From SIG440 sp045586925 (GTDB lineage: Bacteria > Bacillota > Clostridia > Monoglobales > Monoglobaceae), in the NCBI GenBank assembly GCA_045586925.1, contig JAZNBG010000035.1, forward strand, positions 1 through 64,000: 64,000 bases of DNA. Reading direction: 5' to 3'. The notes beneath the pieces were generated by a model. That model saw only the letters and a program-made list of their open reading frames with translations. It was not told the DNA's origin and made no database searches. Position numbers and translations under genes: made by a program. How positions within the stretch are numbered: the first letter of the stretch is position 1; every line of letters begins with the position of its first letter. This document shows, one piece after another, positions 26,042-35,467 of this stretch.

Positions 26042-27087
26042 GGAAAATATTTGCAGTTAGTATAGTTTTGATAATTCTGTTGCTCGGGAGCGAAGTTTTT
26101 GCAGCATATATTGTTTCAGGTCAGGATATTTATATCAACGGCTCAAAAGCAGAAATGTCAGCAATAAATTTTAATGATAATAATTATGTGAAACTTCGGG
26201 ATATTACAAAAGCATTGAATATTGAGATTACATACAATGCAGAAACAAATACTGTTTCAATCAATACCAACAAGCCTTACACAGAGGAAAATCCGAAAGT
26301 TGATTACATAAACGGGAAATCGTATGCAAGAGAAGATTTCACGCAAAAAGCTAATTCCGGTATTTTTAATGATGTGTATACAAGAGATGCTTATAATGCA
26401 ATCAGGCAATCTATTATTGATATTGCAGAAATTACAAATAATACCGATGAGAATGGATATAATGCAAATTATGAGTATGCTCACTTTGTTGATGACACAT
26501 CTGACGGAATGGGAGAAACAATAGAAGCAATGAAATCCGTAACAGCAACAATGTTTGGTTATTACAATTTCAGTTTCGGTTATGAGCCAACAATATCAAA
26601 CTTCTATGAATATCCCGGATACCGAATTTGCAAACCACAGATACATAAATACTTTGAACCAGCAAACAATGCAACCGACAGCTTTGTTGCAGAGATATCC
26701 AATTTTGCTGACCGAGAAAAAGTCAAACGGATTGCTGATTATATCTGCGAAAGGGTTGCATATAAGAATGAGAATGTTGCAGGAATAAATAAAGTATTTA
26801 CAGGCACACCTCCTGTCAATGGAGTATGCGGTACTTATGCAGATGCATTTGTTTATCTTTGCCAACGAGCAGAAATTCCTTGCATATCAGTTGTTGATGA
26901 TATTCACGCATGGAACGAAGTGTATGTTGACGGCAAATGGTACACTACAGATATAAGCTATTATGATGTAGCAAGAACAGATGAATACCTGTTCCCTAAA
27001 AACTATCCTCGCACTGATATAAACAAACAGAAAACAAATTTTACAAAAGAATTACTTGTTCCTGGAAGTACAAAAAGTACCGATTAA
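26038..27087 (+). CDS. Exported transglutaminase-like protein with copper-amine-oxidase N-like domain
   Basis: A 349-residue protein with a signal peptide (about 1-22, ending VFAAY). Residues 25-82 form a copper-amine-oxidase-N-like wall-associated domain (NNYVKLRDITKALNIEITYN). A transglutaminase/protease-fold domain follows (about 195-335), with the catalytic triad visible as Cys in NGVCGTYADAF, His in DIHAWNEVYV and Asp in WYTTDISYYD. Members act as peptidases, cross-linkers or peptidoglycan enzymes. It overlaps the HigB-like gene by 4 bp, so the two are co-translated. No substrate can be assigned. Confidence 0.8.
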   Translation: MRKIFAVSIVLIILLLGSEVFAAYIVSGQDIYINGSKAEMSAINFNDNNYVKLRDITKALNIEITYNAETNTVSINTNKPYTEENPKVDYINGKSYAREDFTQKANSGIFNDVYTRDAYNAIRQSIIDIAEITNNTDENGYNANYEYAHFVDDTSDGMGETIEAMKSVTATMFGYYNFSFGYEPTISNFYEYPGYRICKPQIHKYFEPANNATDSFVAEISNFADREKVKRIADYICERVAYKNENVAGINKVFTGTPPVNGVCGTYADAFVYLCQRAEIPCISVVDDIHAWNEVYVDGKWYTTDISYYDVARTDEYLFPKNYPRTDINKQKTNFTKELLVPGSTKSTD

Positions 27088-27252
27088 AAACAAATTTTTA
27101 ATCATATAGGGGGTTGCAAAAAAATTATTTTTTGGCCAAATTTTTAAATGTGTAGATATTGAAAAAATTGCACACCCCCTAAATGTGCTAAAAACGCAGT
27201 AATACAGGCGTTTTCAGGATGTGCAGAATTGTGAATTTTCAGGAAGATTTTG

Positions 27253-27554
27253 CACTAGTAGGGAGGGTTGCAAAATAGTCTTGAAAATAAGCACTAAAAG
27301 TTGTATCAAAGAACAGAAGTCGCCAAAGCATTTTTGCAGGGACTGTAGTTAAACATTATAATGTAGTTTTGAGTAAAAAGCAGATAAAAGAATTAAAGTT
27401 ATTGCAAGAGCCTTGAAGGAAATAAGGAGTATGAACTCTAGAAATAAACTTGCAAAAGACGGAGTATTAGAGTTAAAACACACAACGCTTTGAAGAAAAA
27501 AAGAAAAGCAATCCGGCACCTTTGAAAGAACAAATCTTTTAAGGGTGCTTTTCA
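27253..27554 (+). repeat. Long direct repeat, left copy (flanks defence cassette)
   Basis: Imperfect copy of 34271-34576. Shared segments include CACTAGTAGGGAGGGTTG, AAGTCGCCAAAGCATTTTTG and a final GCACC...GGGTGCTTTT hairpin. Similarity fades upstream into a GGGGGTTG-containing AT-rich stretch (27105-27250). The intergenic region 27088-27614 has no supported gene. Confidence 0.75.
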
Positions 27555-27614
27555 TTACTAAGAAGTCGATATAACATTACAGATTATACTCAAACACAAA
27601 TTAGTAAATCATAC

Positions 27615-27643
27615 TTGACTAATTTATTTTTATATGCTATAAT
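27615..27643 (+). promoter_or_regulatory. Promoter of the defence cassette
   Basis: TTGACT (27615-27620), a 17-bp spacer and TATAAT (27638-27643), 30 bp before the ATPase gene. Confidence 0.8.
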
Positions 27644-27672
27644 GTAGATAACCTAAAATGGAGGTCATGTAT

Positions 27673-29064
27673 ATGTTTATAGGCAGAGAAAGAGAGCTTG
27701 AAGCTCTGAATAAGCTTTATAAATCAAATAAATTTGAATTTGCGGTTATCTATGGCAGACGCCGCGTTGGTAAAACTGCGCTCATAAATGAGTTTATAGA
27801 TAACAAAAAAGCCATATATTTTATGGGTGTTGAAAGCAATGCAAAGCAGAATCTTGAAAACTTCTCAAAAAGCATTATGGAGTTTGCAAGTGGTATTGAA
27901 ACGGAATCCTCTTTCCTTTCGTTCCAGGCGGCGTTAGAGTATGTATTCAAGCTTGCGGAAAACGAAAGAATCATTCTTGCTATTGATGAATACCCTTATG
28001 TGGCTCGTTCATCAAAAAGCCTTGCATCTACTTTACAACTTCTAATTGATAAATATAAAGATACATCAAAATTGATGCTTATTCTCTGTGGTTCTTCTAT
28101 GTCCTATATAGAAGACCATGTGCTTGCATATAAAGCGCCTCTTTATGGCAGAAGAACAGCACAAATGAAACTTTTGCCATTTGACTTTGAGGAAACATGC
28201 AGATATTTCAAAAATCTATCTGATGAAGATAAAGCACTTATTTATGGCGTTGCAGGTGGCACACCGCAGTACCTTTTGCAGATGGACGATAAATTAAGCG
28301 TTGAAGACAATATAAAAAACACATACTTAAATCCAATTTCATTCTTGTATGAGGAACCAACTAATCTTTTAAAACAAGAAGTGCGTGAACCGGCTATTTA
28401 CACTGCGATCATTACAGCTATTGCAACTGGCTCATCAAGAATGTCAGAGATTTCAAGTAAAGTTGGCGAAGATACAAATGTATGTGCAACTTATATTAAA
28501 AACTTGATTAATCTTGGCATTGTTCAGAAAGAAACACCGTATGGTGAAAAGGCATCTCGTAAGTCAGTTTACTCCATTGAGGACAATATGTTCCGCTTCT
28601 GGTATCGCTTTGTTCTTGAAAACAACTCAATCATTGCACGTGGTGCTGCTGATTTGGTTTACAAAAGAATTGAACCACATTTTTCTAACTATATGGGTAA
28701 GGTTTTTGAAGAAATTTGTAAACAGTATCTTTGGAAACAACTTCTTTCCGGTAACTGCCCTGTAGAGTTTACCTCTCTCGGCCGCTGGTGGGGTAATGAT
28801 CCGAAAGAAAAGAGCCAAACTGAAATTGATATTATGGGAGAACAGGATAAAAACACAGCTCTCTTTGCAGAATGTAAGTGGACTAACGAAAAGGTTGACC
28901 TCGGTGTTTTAGAAACACTTATAAAACGAGGTAATTTGTTCTCATATAAAACAAAGCATTATTACCTGTTCTCAAAATCAGGATTTACAAAAGGTTGTAT
29001 TGATAAGGCTAACGAGATGAGTAATGTAAGTTTGATAGAGTTTGCGGATATGATGGAGGTATAG
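27673..29064 (+). CDS. AAA ATPase with C-terminal DUF234 nuclease-like domain
   Basis: A 463-residue protein of the archaeal-ATPase/DUF234 family. The N-terminal ATPase has Walker A (YGRRRVGKTALINEF) and Walker B (IILAIDEYPYVAR). A winged-helix region (SSRMSEISSKVGEDTNVCATY) comes next. The C-terminal DUF234 domain has a PD-(D/E)xK-like pattern (TEIDIMGEQ...LFAECKW). Such proteins are common in mobile elements and are suspected of defence or DNA processing roles. It is the first gene of the cassette, 1 bp before the restriction-modification subunit. ATG 27673 fits the spacing from GGAGGTC. Confidence 0.8.
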   Translation: MFIGRERELEALNKLYKSNKFEFAVIYGRRRVGKTALINEFIDNKKAIYFMGVESNAKQNLENFSKSIMEFASGIETESSFLSFQAALEYVFKLAENERIILAIDEYPYVARSSKSLASTLQLLIDKYKDTSKLMLILCGSSMSYIEDHVLAYKAPLYGRRTAQMKLLPFDFEETCRYFKNLSDEDKALIYGVAGGTPQYLLQMDDKLSVEDNIKNTYLNPISFLYEEPTNLLKQEVREPAIYTAIITAIATGSSRMSEISSKVGEDTNVCATYIKNLINLGIVQKETPYGEKASRKSVYSIEDNMFRFWYRFVLENNSIIARGAADLVYKRIEPHFSNYMGKVFEEICKQYLWKQLLSGNCPVEFTSLGRWWGNDPKEKSQTEIDIMGEQDKNTALFAECKWTNEKVDLGVLETLIKRGNLFSYKTKHYYLFSKSGFTKGCIDKANEMSNVSLIEFADMMEV

Positions 29065-29065
29065 T

Positions 29066-31153
29066 ATGGCTAAGAAAAAGAATAAACATGAAGCATTGTC
29101 TGTTGGAAGATTAATTAACGAAGTTTTAGTCGATCAGCTAGGAATCCCATTTCGAAACATAGTTAATGATACAACTTTTTCAGATTTTACAGGTTCTAAA
29201 AGACCAGATATTTTAATAGGAAATTTTGAATATACTGGATCAAACAATGAACAATATATAAAAAATCTTGTTGCATATGCAGAAGCAAAAGACATTACAT
29301 GCAAAGTGGATGATACTGAGTGGAAAGATGCGGTAAATCAAGGTAAAGAAAAGGCTGCAAAATTAGGATTACCATTTTTCGGTGTAACAAATTGTAAAAC
29401 AACATATTTTTACAATTTAAAAACCGGAAATAGAATTTCTTTAAACGGTAATGTCATCTATGAATTTCAGACATTGGATGTTTTTAGAATAATAAAAAAG
29501 CAATTAACCGAAAAACCAAATGTTGATGATATAAAAATAGGTATAGATTCACTATCCTCTGTTTCAGAAGCTGTTTTCAACAAAAAACTTTGGGAGCTAA
29601 AAGAAGAATATCGTGCGATAGATTTCGAAAATAATACACAAAAAATAGATTTTACTGTAGGAATGATTGCGTTAGAATATTATGAAGAAAAAGCTGAGAT
29701 AGATGGAACTAAAGATAATTCTATGCAGTATTGGTCTACATGTAAGGCGATGATTCCCAATCCATATACATATGAAAACTCAAACACAATAACAACGATT
29801 TTAGTAACATATATAGATAGACTTACTGGCGAAGAGTCGGAGTTTAAAGAATTTTCTCCGCTTTTAAAGAAGGTAAAGGAATTAATAAGCGGTCAGAAAC
29901 CTATGATTAATTCTAAACGTTTGCAATCTATATATTTTATTATTGATTCTATGCGACCTCTGCATGGTACGGGCTTTGACTTGTTCGGTGCAGTGTATGA
30001 AAATTTTGCAAACACAAAAGAGAAGAAGGATTTTGGTGAGTATTTTACAAGGCGACATTATGCACATGTTTTTGCGGAGTTATTGTTGCAGAAAGAAGAT
30101 ATTTTTAATTCCGAATATAAATTTTCTATTTTAGACCCAGCTTGTGGAACTGGCGGAATGCTTACAGAAAGTTTTAAGGTTTTGAAAAACAACTATGAAT
30201 CTTCGGGTACATTTGATCAAGAAGCACAAACTTTTTTGTCCGAAGAGTGCTTTTATGGAATAGATGTAAGAGGAGAAAATATTTCAAGAACCCGTTTAAA
30301 TATGTTTTTGGTTGGTGATGGGCACACAAACATGCACTCTGATGACTCATTAAACCCAACAACAAAAACTGGGAAGAAATTTTTGAATAAAAAATATAAA
30401 TATATCATAACAAACCCTCCTTATGGACCGGGTACAGAATTAGCAAACACAGATAGTATAAACTCTTATAGGTTCGAAATAGCGTTTATCTGTAGAATTA
30501 TAGATCTCCTAGAAAGAAATGGTCAAGCGTGTATAATCACCCCTGATGGCATTTTGGAAAACCCTTCTTTGAAAAAGTTTCGAAATGAGATTTTGCAAAC
30601 ATGTGAAATATATGCAATAGTTTCTTTACCCAAGTTTGCTTTTGCACCTTATACAAAAGAAAAAACATACGCATTATTCATTAGAAAACTACATGATAGA
30701 GCGTCCTCGGAGCAAACCAATAAAAAATTGCCTACTGGGAAATTCCAATCAACTCCAATTTGGATGTATATCATTGATAACGATGGCTTTGCTAATTCTG
30801 ATAAGAGATTCCCTACTAGACTTAGAGATTCAAGTCAAAGATGGCAGCATGATGAGGTTTCGGGTTATGCTGATAGCGAAGGTATAGAAAGAAAAAGTAT
30901 TCTTGAACAGCGATGGTTAAATTTTGACGATACAGCTACGGGTGGAACATTGTGGATTGATGAAGATGGCATTGAAGTAAAAATGAGAAAAGGTGGCTTT
31001 GTACAAATTGACTCTATTCGAAATAATGATTTTTTGACTTTACTTCCAGAATATTATCTAAGACCATATGAACCTAAGTTTATAACAGAGGAACAATTTA
31101 ATGAAAGTATGGATAATATTGAACGTGAGATAAAAGAGTTTTTTGGACTGTAG
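29066..31153 (+). CDS. Fused endonuclease / N6-adenine methyltransferase (BcgI-A-like restriction-modification subunit)
   Basis: A 695-residue protein. The N-terminal 150 residues look like a PD-(D/E)xK nuclease (KRPDILIG...VAYAEAKD, with Asp and Glu-x-Lys in the right order). A helical spacer leads to a gamma-type N6-adenine methyltransferase with motif I DPACGTGGM and motif IV NPPYGPG (about 350-480). The next gene is a separate specificity subunit. Nuclease plus methylase in one chain with a distinct S subunit is the BcgI (type IIB) layout. No HsdR is present. The nuclease call is from pattern only. Confidence 0.78.
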   Translation: MAKKKNKHEALSVGRLINEVLVDQLGIPFRNIVNDTTFSDFTGSKRPDILIGNFEYTGSNNEQYIKNLVAYAEAKDITCKVDDTEWKDAVNQGKEKAAKLGLPFFGVTNCKTTYFYNLKTGNRISLNGNVIYEFQTLDVFRIIKKQLTEKPNVDDIKIGIDSLSSVSEAVFNKKLWELKEEYRAIDFENNTQKIDFTVGMIALEYYEEKAEIDGTKDNSMQYWSTCKAMIPNPYTYENSNTITTILVTYIDRLTGEESEFKEFSPLLKKVKELISGQKPMINSKRLQSIYFIIDSMRPLHGTGFDLFGAVYENFANTKEKKDFGEYFTRRHYAHVFAELLLQKEDIFNSEYKFSILDPACGTGGMLTESFKVLKNNYESSGTFDQEAQTFLSEECFYGIDVRGENISRTRLNMFLVGDGHTNMHSDDSLNPTTKTGKKFLNKKYKYIITNPPYGPGTELANTDSINSYRFEIAFICRIIDLLERNGQACIITPDGILENPSLKKFRNEILQTCEIYAIVSLPKFAFAPYTKEKTYALFIRKLHDRASSEQTNKKLPTGKFQSTPIWMYIIDNDGFANSDKRFPTRLRDSSQRWQHDEVSGYADSEGIERKSILEQRWLNFDDTATGGTLWIDEDGIEVKMRKGGFVQIDSIRNNDFLTLLPEYYLRPYEPKFITEEQFNESMDNIEREIKEFFGL

Positions 31154-31162
31154 GAGGAATAA

Positions 31163-32317
31163 ATGAAATATCAAGTAAAAGATTATCCTATTTGTGATGC
31201 TATCTCTTGCATGAGTGGAAATTCTGGTTTAACAGAGGAATTTATATATAGTACGACACAGATAAAGGGTAAAAGGTATATAGTTTTATCCAGTGCTTTA
31301 GAAGAGGAAACAATGATGGGCGAAGTTCCGATGTGTACTTTAAACGATAAACCAATTAAAGTCTTTGAAAATAAGGAAGGGCTACTGGTTGCCAGAAATG
31401 GCAGAGCCGGGACAACAAGATATTTAACCCCAGGGCGATATACAATTAATGATCATGCATATATCCTTTCGGTTAAAAAAGGTTGTCCATATAAAATTGA
31501 TCTGAGATGGTTGGCTATTCAATATAAAACTGAATTTCTTTCATATTCATCAGCTTCAGATAATGGCACATGGAACAAAACTGGCTTTTTTAAAAATGTT
31601 ACAATAGACGTTCCTGATATTGATGAGCAGATACGAATCGTTAATATGGTAGAAAAGGCACAACAAACTATAGAAAAGATAAAAATAATTAAGAAGGATT
31701 TGCTTAAAGCATTTGAACGCATAATTTCTGTCGAATATTCTAAATATGTTAAACGTAATATACCAATTAATGATGTTTTAGATTGTATGAGTGGCAATTC
31801 GGGATTAACATCCGAATTCATATATAGCACTTTACATAAGCCAGGTAAAAGATTCAAAGTTTTGTCTGGAGCAACACAAGAAGAGAATTTATTAGGAGAA
31901 ATCCCCAAATGTGCAATAGACGATAAAATGATTAAAACTTTTGAAGATAAAGAAGGTCTCCTAGTTGTTAGAAAAGGGAAAGCAGGTGCTACAAAGTTTC
32001 TGCCAAAGGGTAACTATACAATAAATGATGATGCATATATCTTGTCTGTAAAGCCGGACTTTGAAAAGTTGGTTGATATTAGGTGGATAAAGATTCATTG
32101 TAAAACAGACTTTATGAATTATTCATCATCTTCGGACAATGGTACATGGAACAAAACAGGCTTTTTTAAAAATGTTACAATAGACATTCCAGCGTTGGAA
32201 GAACAAAAACGTGTTGCAGCAACATATGAGAAGGCCGAAAAGTATTTTGAAAAAATACAAAAAATCGAAAAGCAACTAACAGAATTGTTGGATAAAAGGC
32301 TCTGTTCAGAATTGTAA
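31163..32317 (+). CDS. Restriction-modification specificity subunit with two near-identical target-recognition domains
   Basis: A 384-residue HsdS-like protein made of two homologous halves (about 1-190 and 195-384). Each has a target-recognition domain beginning near CMSGNSGLT and ending with DNGTWNKTGFFKNVTIDVP (second copy ...DIP). Each is followed by a coiled-coil spacer (VEKAQQTIEKIK; YEKAEKYFEKIQK). In S subunits each domain reads one half of a split site. Because the halves are so alike, the site is probably a split palindrome. It lies 9 bp after the methylase-nuclease gene. Confidence 0.85.
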   Translation: MKYQVKDYPICDAISCMSGNSGLTEEFIYSTTQIKGKRYIVLSSALEEETMMGEVPMCTLNDKPIKVFENKEGLLVARNGRAGTTRYLTPGRYTINDHAYILSVKKGCPYKIDLRWLAIQYKTEFLSYSSASDNGTWNKTGFFKNVTIDVPDIDEQIRIVNMVEKAQQTIEKIKIIKKDLLKAFERIISVEYSKYVKRNIPINDVLDCMSGNSGLTSEFIYSTLHKPGKRFKVLSGATQEENLLGEIPKCAIDDKMIKTFEDKEGLLVVRKGKAGATKFLPKGNYTINDDAYILSVKPDFEKLVDIRWIKIHCKTDFMNYSSSSDNGTWNKTGFFKNVTIDIPALEEQKRVAATYEKAEKYFEKIQKIEKQLTELLDKRLCSEL

Positions 32318-32434
32318 TGATAGTCAGATGTGTGAAGTTTTTTGATTTGCATATACCAAGAGCTCAAAAAAACATAGACTTTAGATAAGATTGATGTTTA
32401 AGTGATTGAACTCTTCTTACAGGAGGGAATATAA

Positions 32435-33076
32435 ATGTGGAGAAAGTTCCGTTGGGATATGTTTGTTACATCATTTATCCCATTATGGTTTTCTATTATT
32501 GTTTTTAATCTATGGAAAGTAGTAGAAATTTCAATTGATGTTTGGGATAAGAAAAGCAAGTACATTGATAACATAGTAAATTGCATTGAAAAAAGCTATG
32601 TTGAACTCGGTGTTATGCTTGTTGTTATTTTACTTGTTTGGATTAGTATTAGTGGAATTAGCTCTTTTATAAAGGAACGTAAGTCTACAGAAAATAATCC
32701 TAAAGGGAAAATAATACGAGCAACTAAAGCTAACAAACTTTCTTCTGAGTTTTTGTTAGCATACATACTTCCTATGATAGCTTTTGACTTTGGAGAAATA
32801 AAGGATATAGTTTTGTTTGTTATATACTTTTCTGTATTGGCCTTTTTGTGCATAAGAAACAATAATATTTATACAAATATTCTTTTGGAATTTAAGGGTT
32901 ATAAAATGTACAACTGCGATATTGAGTGTTCGGTGCTTGAAAAGAAAAAGATTTATCACGACAGCTTGATAATAAGTGAAGTAGACTTAACTCAGATGGA
33001 AGAAAATGAGATACCATATTGGGATTTTGACAAATATATTTATATAGCAATAAACGAGGTGGAAGATAGTGAGTAA
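32435..33076 (+). CDS. kwaA: Kiwa defence membrane protein KwaA-like
   Basis: A 213-residue protein with four hydrophobic segments (about 10-27, 58-76, 107-125 and 127-142) and a cytoplasmic C-terminal tail. Size and topology match KwaA, the membrane sensor of the two-gene Kiwa anti-phage system. Its identity is supported mainly by the overlapping DUF4868 (KwaB-type) gene downstream, since KwaA diverges fast. RBS AGGAGGG. It follows the specificity-subunit gene after 117 bp. Confidence 0.65.
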   Translation: MWRKFRWDMFVTSFIPLWFSIIVFNLWKVVEISIDVWDKKSKYIDNIVNCIEKSYVELGVMLVVILLVWISISGISSFIKERKSTENNPKGKIIRATKANKLSSEFLLAYILPMIAFDFGEIKDIVLFVIYFSVLAFLCIRNNNIYTNILLEFKGYKMYNCDIECSVLEKKKIYHDSLIISEVDLTQMEENEIPYWDFDKYIYIAINEVEDSE

Positions 33077-34001
33077 AACCGTACTAAAGACAATATGTGA
33101 ATGTGGAAAAAATGGTCAATATTCATGGAGTTTGTTTTTCTTCAAAACAGACAAAAGAAATAAACAGCCTTATAAAATGTTTAAGGTTCGTTTTAAAAAC
33201 GCTAATTATCTTACTACATATGCAGCAAACTTAATTGAGACTGTTGATAAGTTTCAAATTGAACCTATAAGCGATGTCCAGGATTACGATGGTGAGAATT
33301 CAAAAGTATCATGTGATAAGATTGAATTGTCTAATCAACTAATTAGCGAACAGTGGACCTTATTCACCGAAGCTGTTGCAAGTGCCGCTGATGGTAAAGC
33401 CGACGGAAGAATTAATGGTTATATATTGTACGGACAATCTTTAAAAGAAGATGACAAGCCTATTACACTTGTTAAAGTGGCAAATCCGATAACAAAGCTT
33501 ACAAACAAAAAAAGTGTAATATTCACGACTACTGCAGATGATGAACTGGAATTAATGTCTGATGATGTATGTAGGCTTTATCTTACTACTGACTTTATTG
33601 TTTTTGATGGAACCATGTATACATTCAACCATACATTTGAAACAATCTTTAATCTTGAGAAAACAATGGCTAAGGTGAAGAATGATGCTATAGAAGAGAT
33701 ATTAAGTACAAATGCTTTTTCTAATCCTGAAGAATTTAAAGCATTGGCAGGAAAATACAAATCATCACGCACCTTTATAACTCTTAAAAAAGAACGTGTA
33801 AATAGAATTAAAGATAAACGCAGTAGGAAGAAAGTCGCAGAAATGCTCAAACTTCCACTTGGTAGTGATGGAGAGTTTAATATAACAAAACCAGAAGATG
33901 CGTCTCTTTTATTGCGATATCTGTGTTTTAAAATATTCCAGGATAATGAGACAATGGATGTGCTTGAGGCTAATACTGTAAACAAATTAAATCTTGCATA
34001 A
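33069..34001 (+). CDS. kwaB: Kiwa defence protein KwaB-like (DUF4868)
   Basis: A 310-residue cytoplasmic protein whose length and C-terminal layout fit DUF4868/KwaB. Pattern cues are LYLTTDFIVFDGTMYTFN followed by FETIFNLEKTM, and a helical C-terminus with RTFITLKKERV. In Kiwa, KwaB acts with membrane KwaA and binds DNA to stop late phage replication. GTG start, overlapping kwaA by 8 bp, so the pair is tightly coupled. The family call is from memory of the pattern and should be tested against DUF4868. Confidence 0.7.
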   Translation: MSKTVLKTICECGKNGQYSWSLFFFKTDKRNKQPYKMFKVRFKNANYLTTYAANLIETVDKFQIEPISDVQDYDGENSKVSCDKIELSNQLISEQWTLFTEAVASAADGKADGRINGYILYGQSLKEDDKPITLVKVANPITKLTNKKSVIFTTTADDELELMSDDVCRLYLTTDFIVFDGTMYTFNHTFETIFNLEKTMAKVKNDAIEEILSTNAFSNPEEFKALAGKYKSSRTFITLKKERVNRIKDKRSRKKVAEMLKLPLGSDGEFNITKPEDASLLLRYLCFKIFQDNETMDVLEANTVNKLNLA

Positions 34002-34270
34002 GGTTCAATAAAAAGACATGGAGAAATCAAACTCCACAGCTTTGCAGGAATATATGTTTTCTGAAACAAAATGAATATAAAATATACATTCATTTTAGGT
34101 GAGAAATATACAAATTTTACTCCCGAGGGGGTTGGGAAAAACGGAAATTTTAGCGTTTTTTGAAAAGTAGTCAAAAAAGCATAACAACTCCACATATCAA
34201 ATGCCGCTTATCCCTAGTAAAATAGCCACATTCAGGACTTGTAAAAATTTAATTTTCAGACCACTTTTCC

Positions 34271-34576
34271 CACTAGTAGGGAGGGTTGGGGAAAACGCTT
34301 TTTGGTGTAATATTAAAAACGGTAAAAAATACACAAGTCGCCAAAGCATTTTTGCAGGGAATGTAGTTAGACGTAACGAGGTAATTTTGAGTGAAAACCA
34401 GTTAAACGTACAAAAGTAGTTACAAGAGCTTTGGAGGAAATAGCGAGAACAAAACTTGCGGATATAGTTAGCAAAAGACGGAGCAATAAAGTTGAAACAC
34501 ACAACGATTTGAAGGAATAAAACATAAATAAATTCAGCACCGTTGAAAGATTTAAAATCTTTTGAGGGTGCTTTTT
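34271..34576 (+). repeat. Long direct repeat, right copy (flanks defence cassette)
   Basis: Imperfect copy of 27253-27554 in the same orientation. It ends in a GCACC...GGGTGCTTTT hairpin and leads into the promoter region of the resolvase. The whole gap 34002-34649 contains no supported gene; its upstream part (34120-34270) weakly resembles 27105-27250. Confidence 0.75.
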
Positions 34577-34649
34577 CTATAAACAAAATAATAACACCTG
34601 TCCGGTGATATAATATCATAAAAAGCCATTATGGTTTGGAGGTGTTGTT

Positions 34650-35324
34650 ATGACATATGGATATGTTAGAGTGTCCTCAAGTGATCAAAATGTAGACAGA
34701 CAATTAATTGAAATGGAAGGATTAACAATCCCCGTACAAAATATTTTTATAGATAAACAATCGGGTAAAGACTTTAAGCGCCCACAATATATTAAATTGC
34801 TTGAGGTTCTTAAAAAAGGTGATTTATTATATGTAAAGTCAATAGACCGTTTGGGGCGAAACTATAAAGAAATACTGGAACAATGGCAAATGCTGACTAA
34901 AGAAATGGAAGTTGATGTTGTTGTAATAGATATGCCACTTTTAGATACACGAACTGCTAAAGATTTGCTCGGTACATTCATAGCGGACTTGGTTTTACAA
35001 GTGCTTTCTTTTGTGGCTCAAAGCGAGCGTGAAAACATAAAGAAACGCCAAGAAGAAGGCATAAAAGCTGCCAGACTTCGTGGCGTTAAATTTGGACGAC
35101 CTGTTATTCCCGTGCCGGATAATTTTGAGTTTCTTGTTGAACAATGGGAACATGGGGAAATATCCGCCGATTATGTGGCTCAGAAAAGCGAAATGAGTGA
35201 ATCAACCTTTTATAGAAGATTAAAAGAATTAAGGAAAAACACAAAACAAAAATCACTGTCAAATGGTACACTTTTTGACAGTGATTATTTTTTGTTGATA
35301 TATACTGTTAAAAACAGATTTTAA
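34650..35324 (+). CDS. Small serine recombinase (resolvase/invertase family)
   Basis: A 224-residue recombinase. The catalytic domain has the nucleophile Ser in YGYVRVSSSDQN, plus SIDRLGRNYKEI and FVAQSERENIKKRQEEGI. A short C-terminal helix-turn-helix follows (SADYVAQKSEMSESTFYRRL). It resembles Tn3/Hin-type enzymes that resolve or invert DNA between two sites. A strong hairpin (35251-35286) lies inside the last coding stretch, so the final 20 residues may be a late extension. It is placed just right of the long direct repeat. Confidence 0.88.
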   Translation: MTYGYVRVSSSDQNVDRQLIEMEGLTIPVQNIFIDKQSGKDFKRPQYIKLLEVLKKGDLLYVKSIDRLGRNYKEILEQWQMLTKEMEVDVVVIDMPLLDTRTAKDLLGTFIADLVLQVLSFVAQSERENIKKRQEEGIKAARLRGVKFGRPVIPVPDNFEFLVEQWEHGEISADYVAQKSEMSESTFYRRLKELRKNTKQKSLSNGTLFDSDYFLLIYTVKNRF

Positions 35325-35467
35325 CACAAAAATTATACTATATTCCCCTTGAAAAGTCAATTAAATGATTTTATTTCTTACCAATCTCCAGTTGAACTGC
35401 CTTTGTCAAAAAGTGTACTTTTTGGTAAAGCTATCAAGTTATTAGCTAATGGAGGTGTTCGACAAGA

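Noticed and set aside
34120..34270. Structured RNA or group II intron in the repeat region
   Set aside because: No domain V-like hairpin or intron-encoded protein is visible. The similarity to 27105-27250 is weak and AT-rich.
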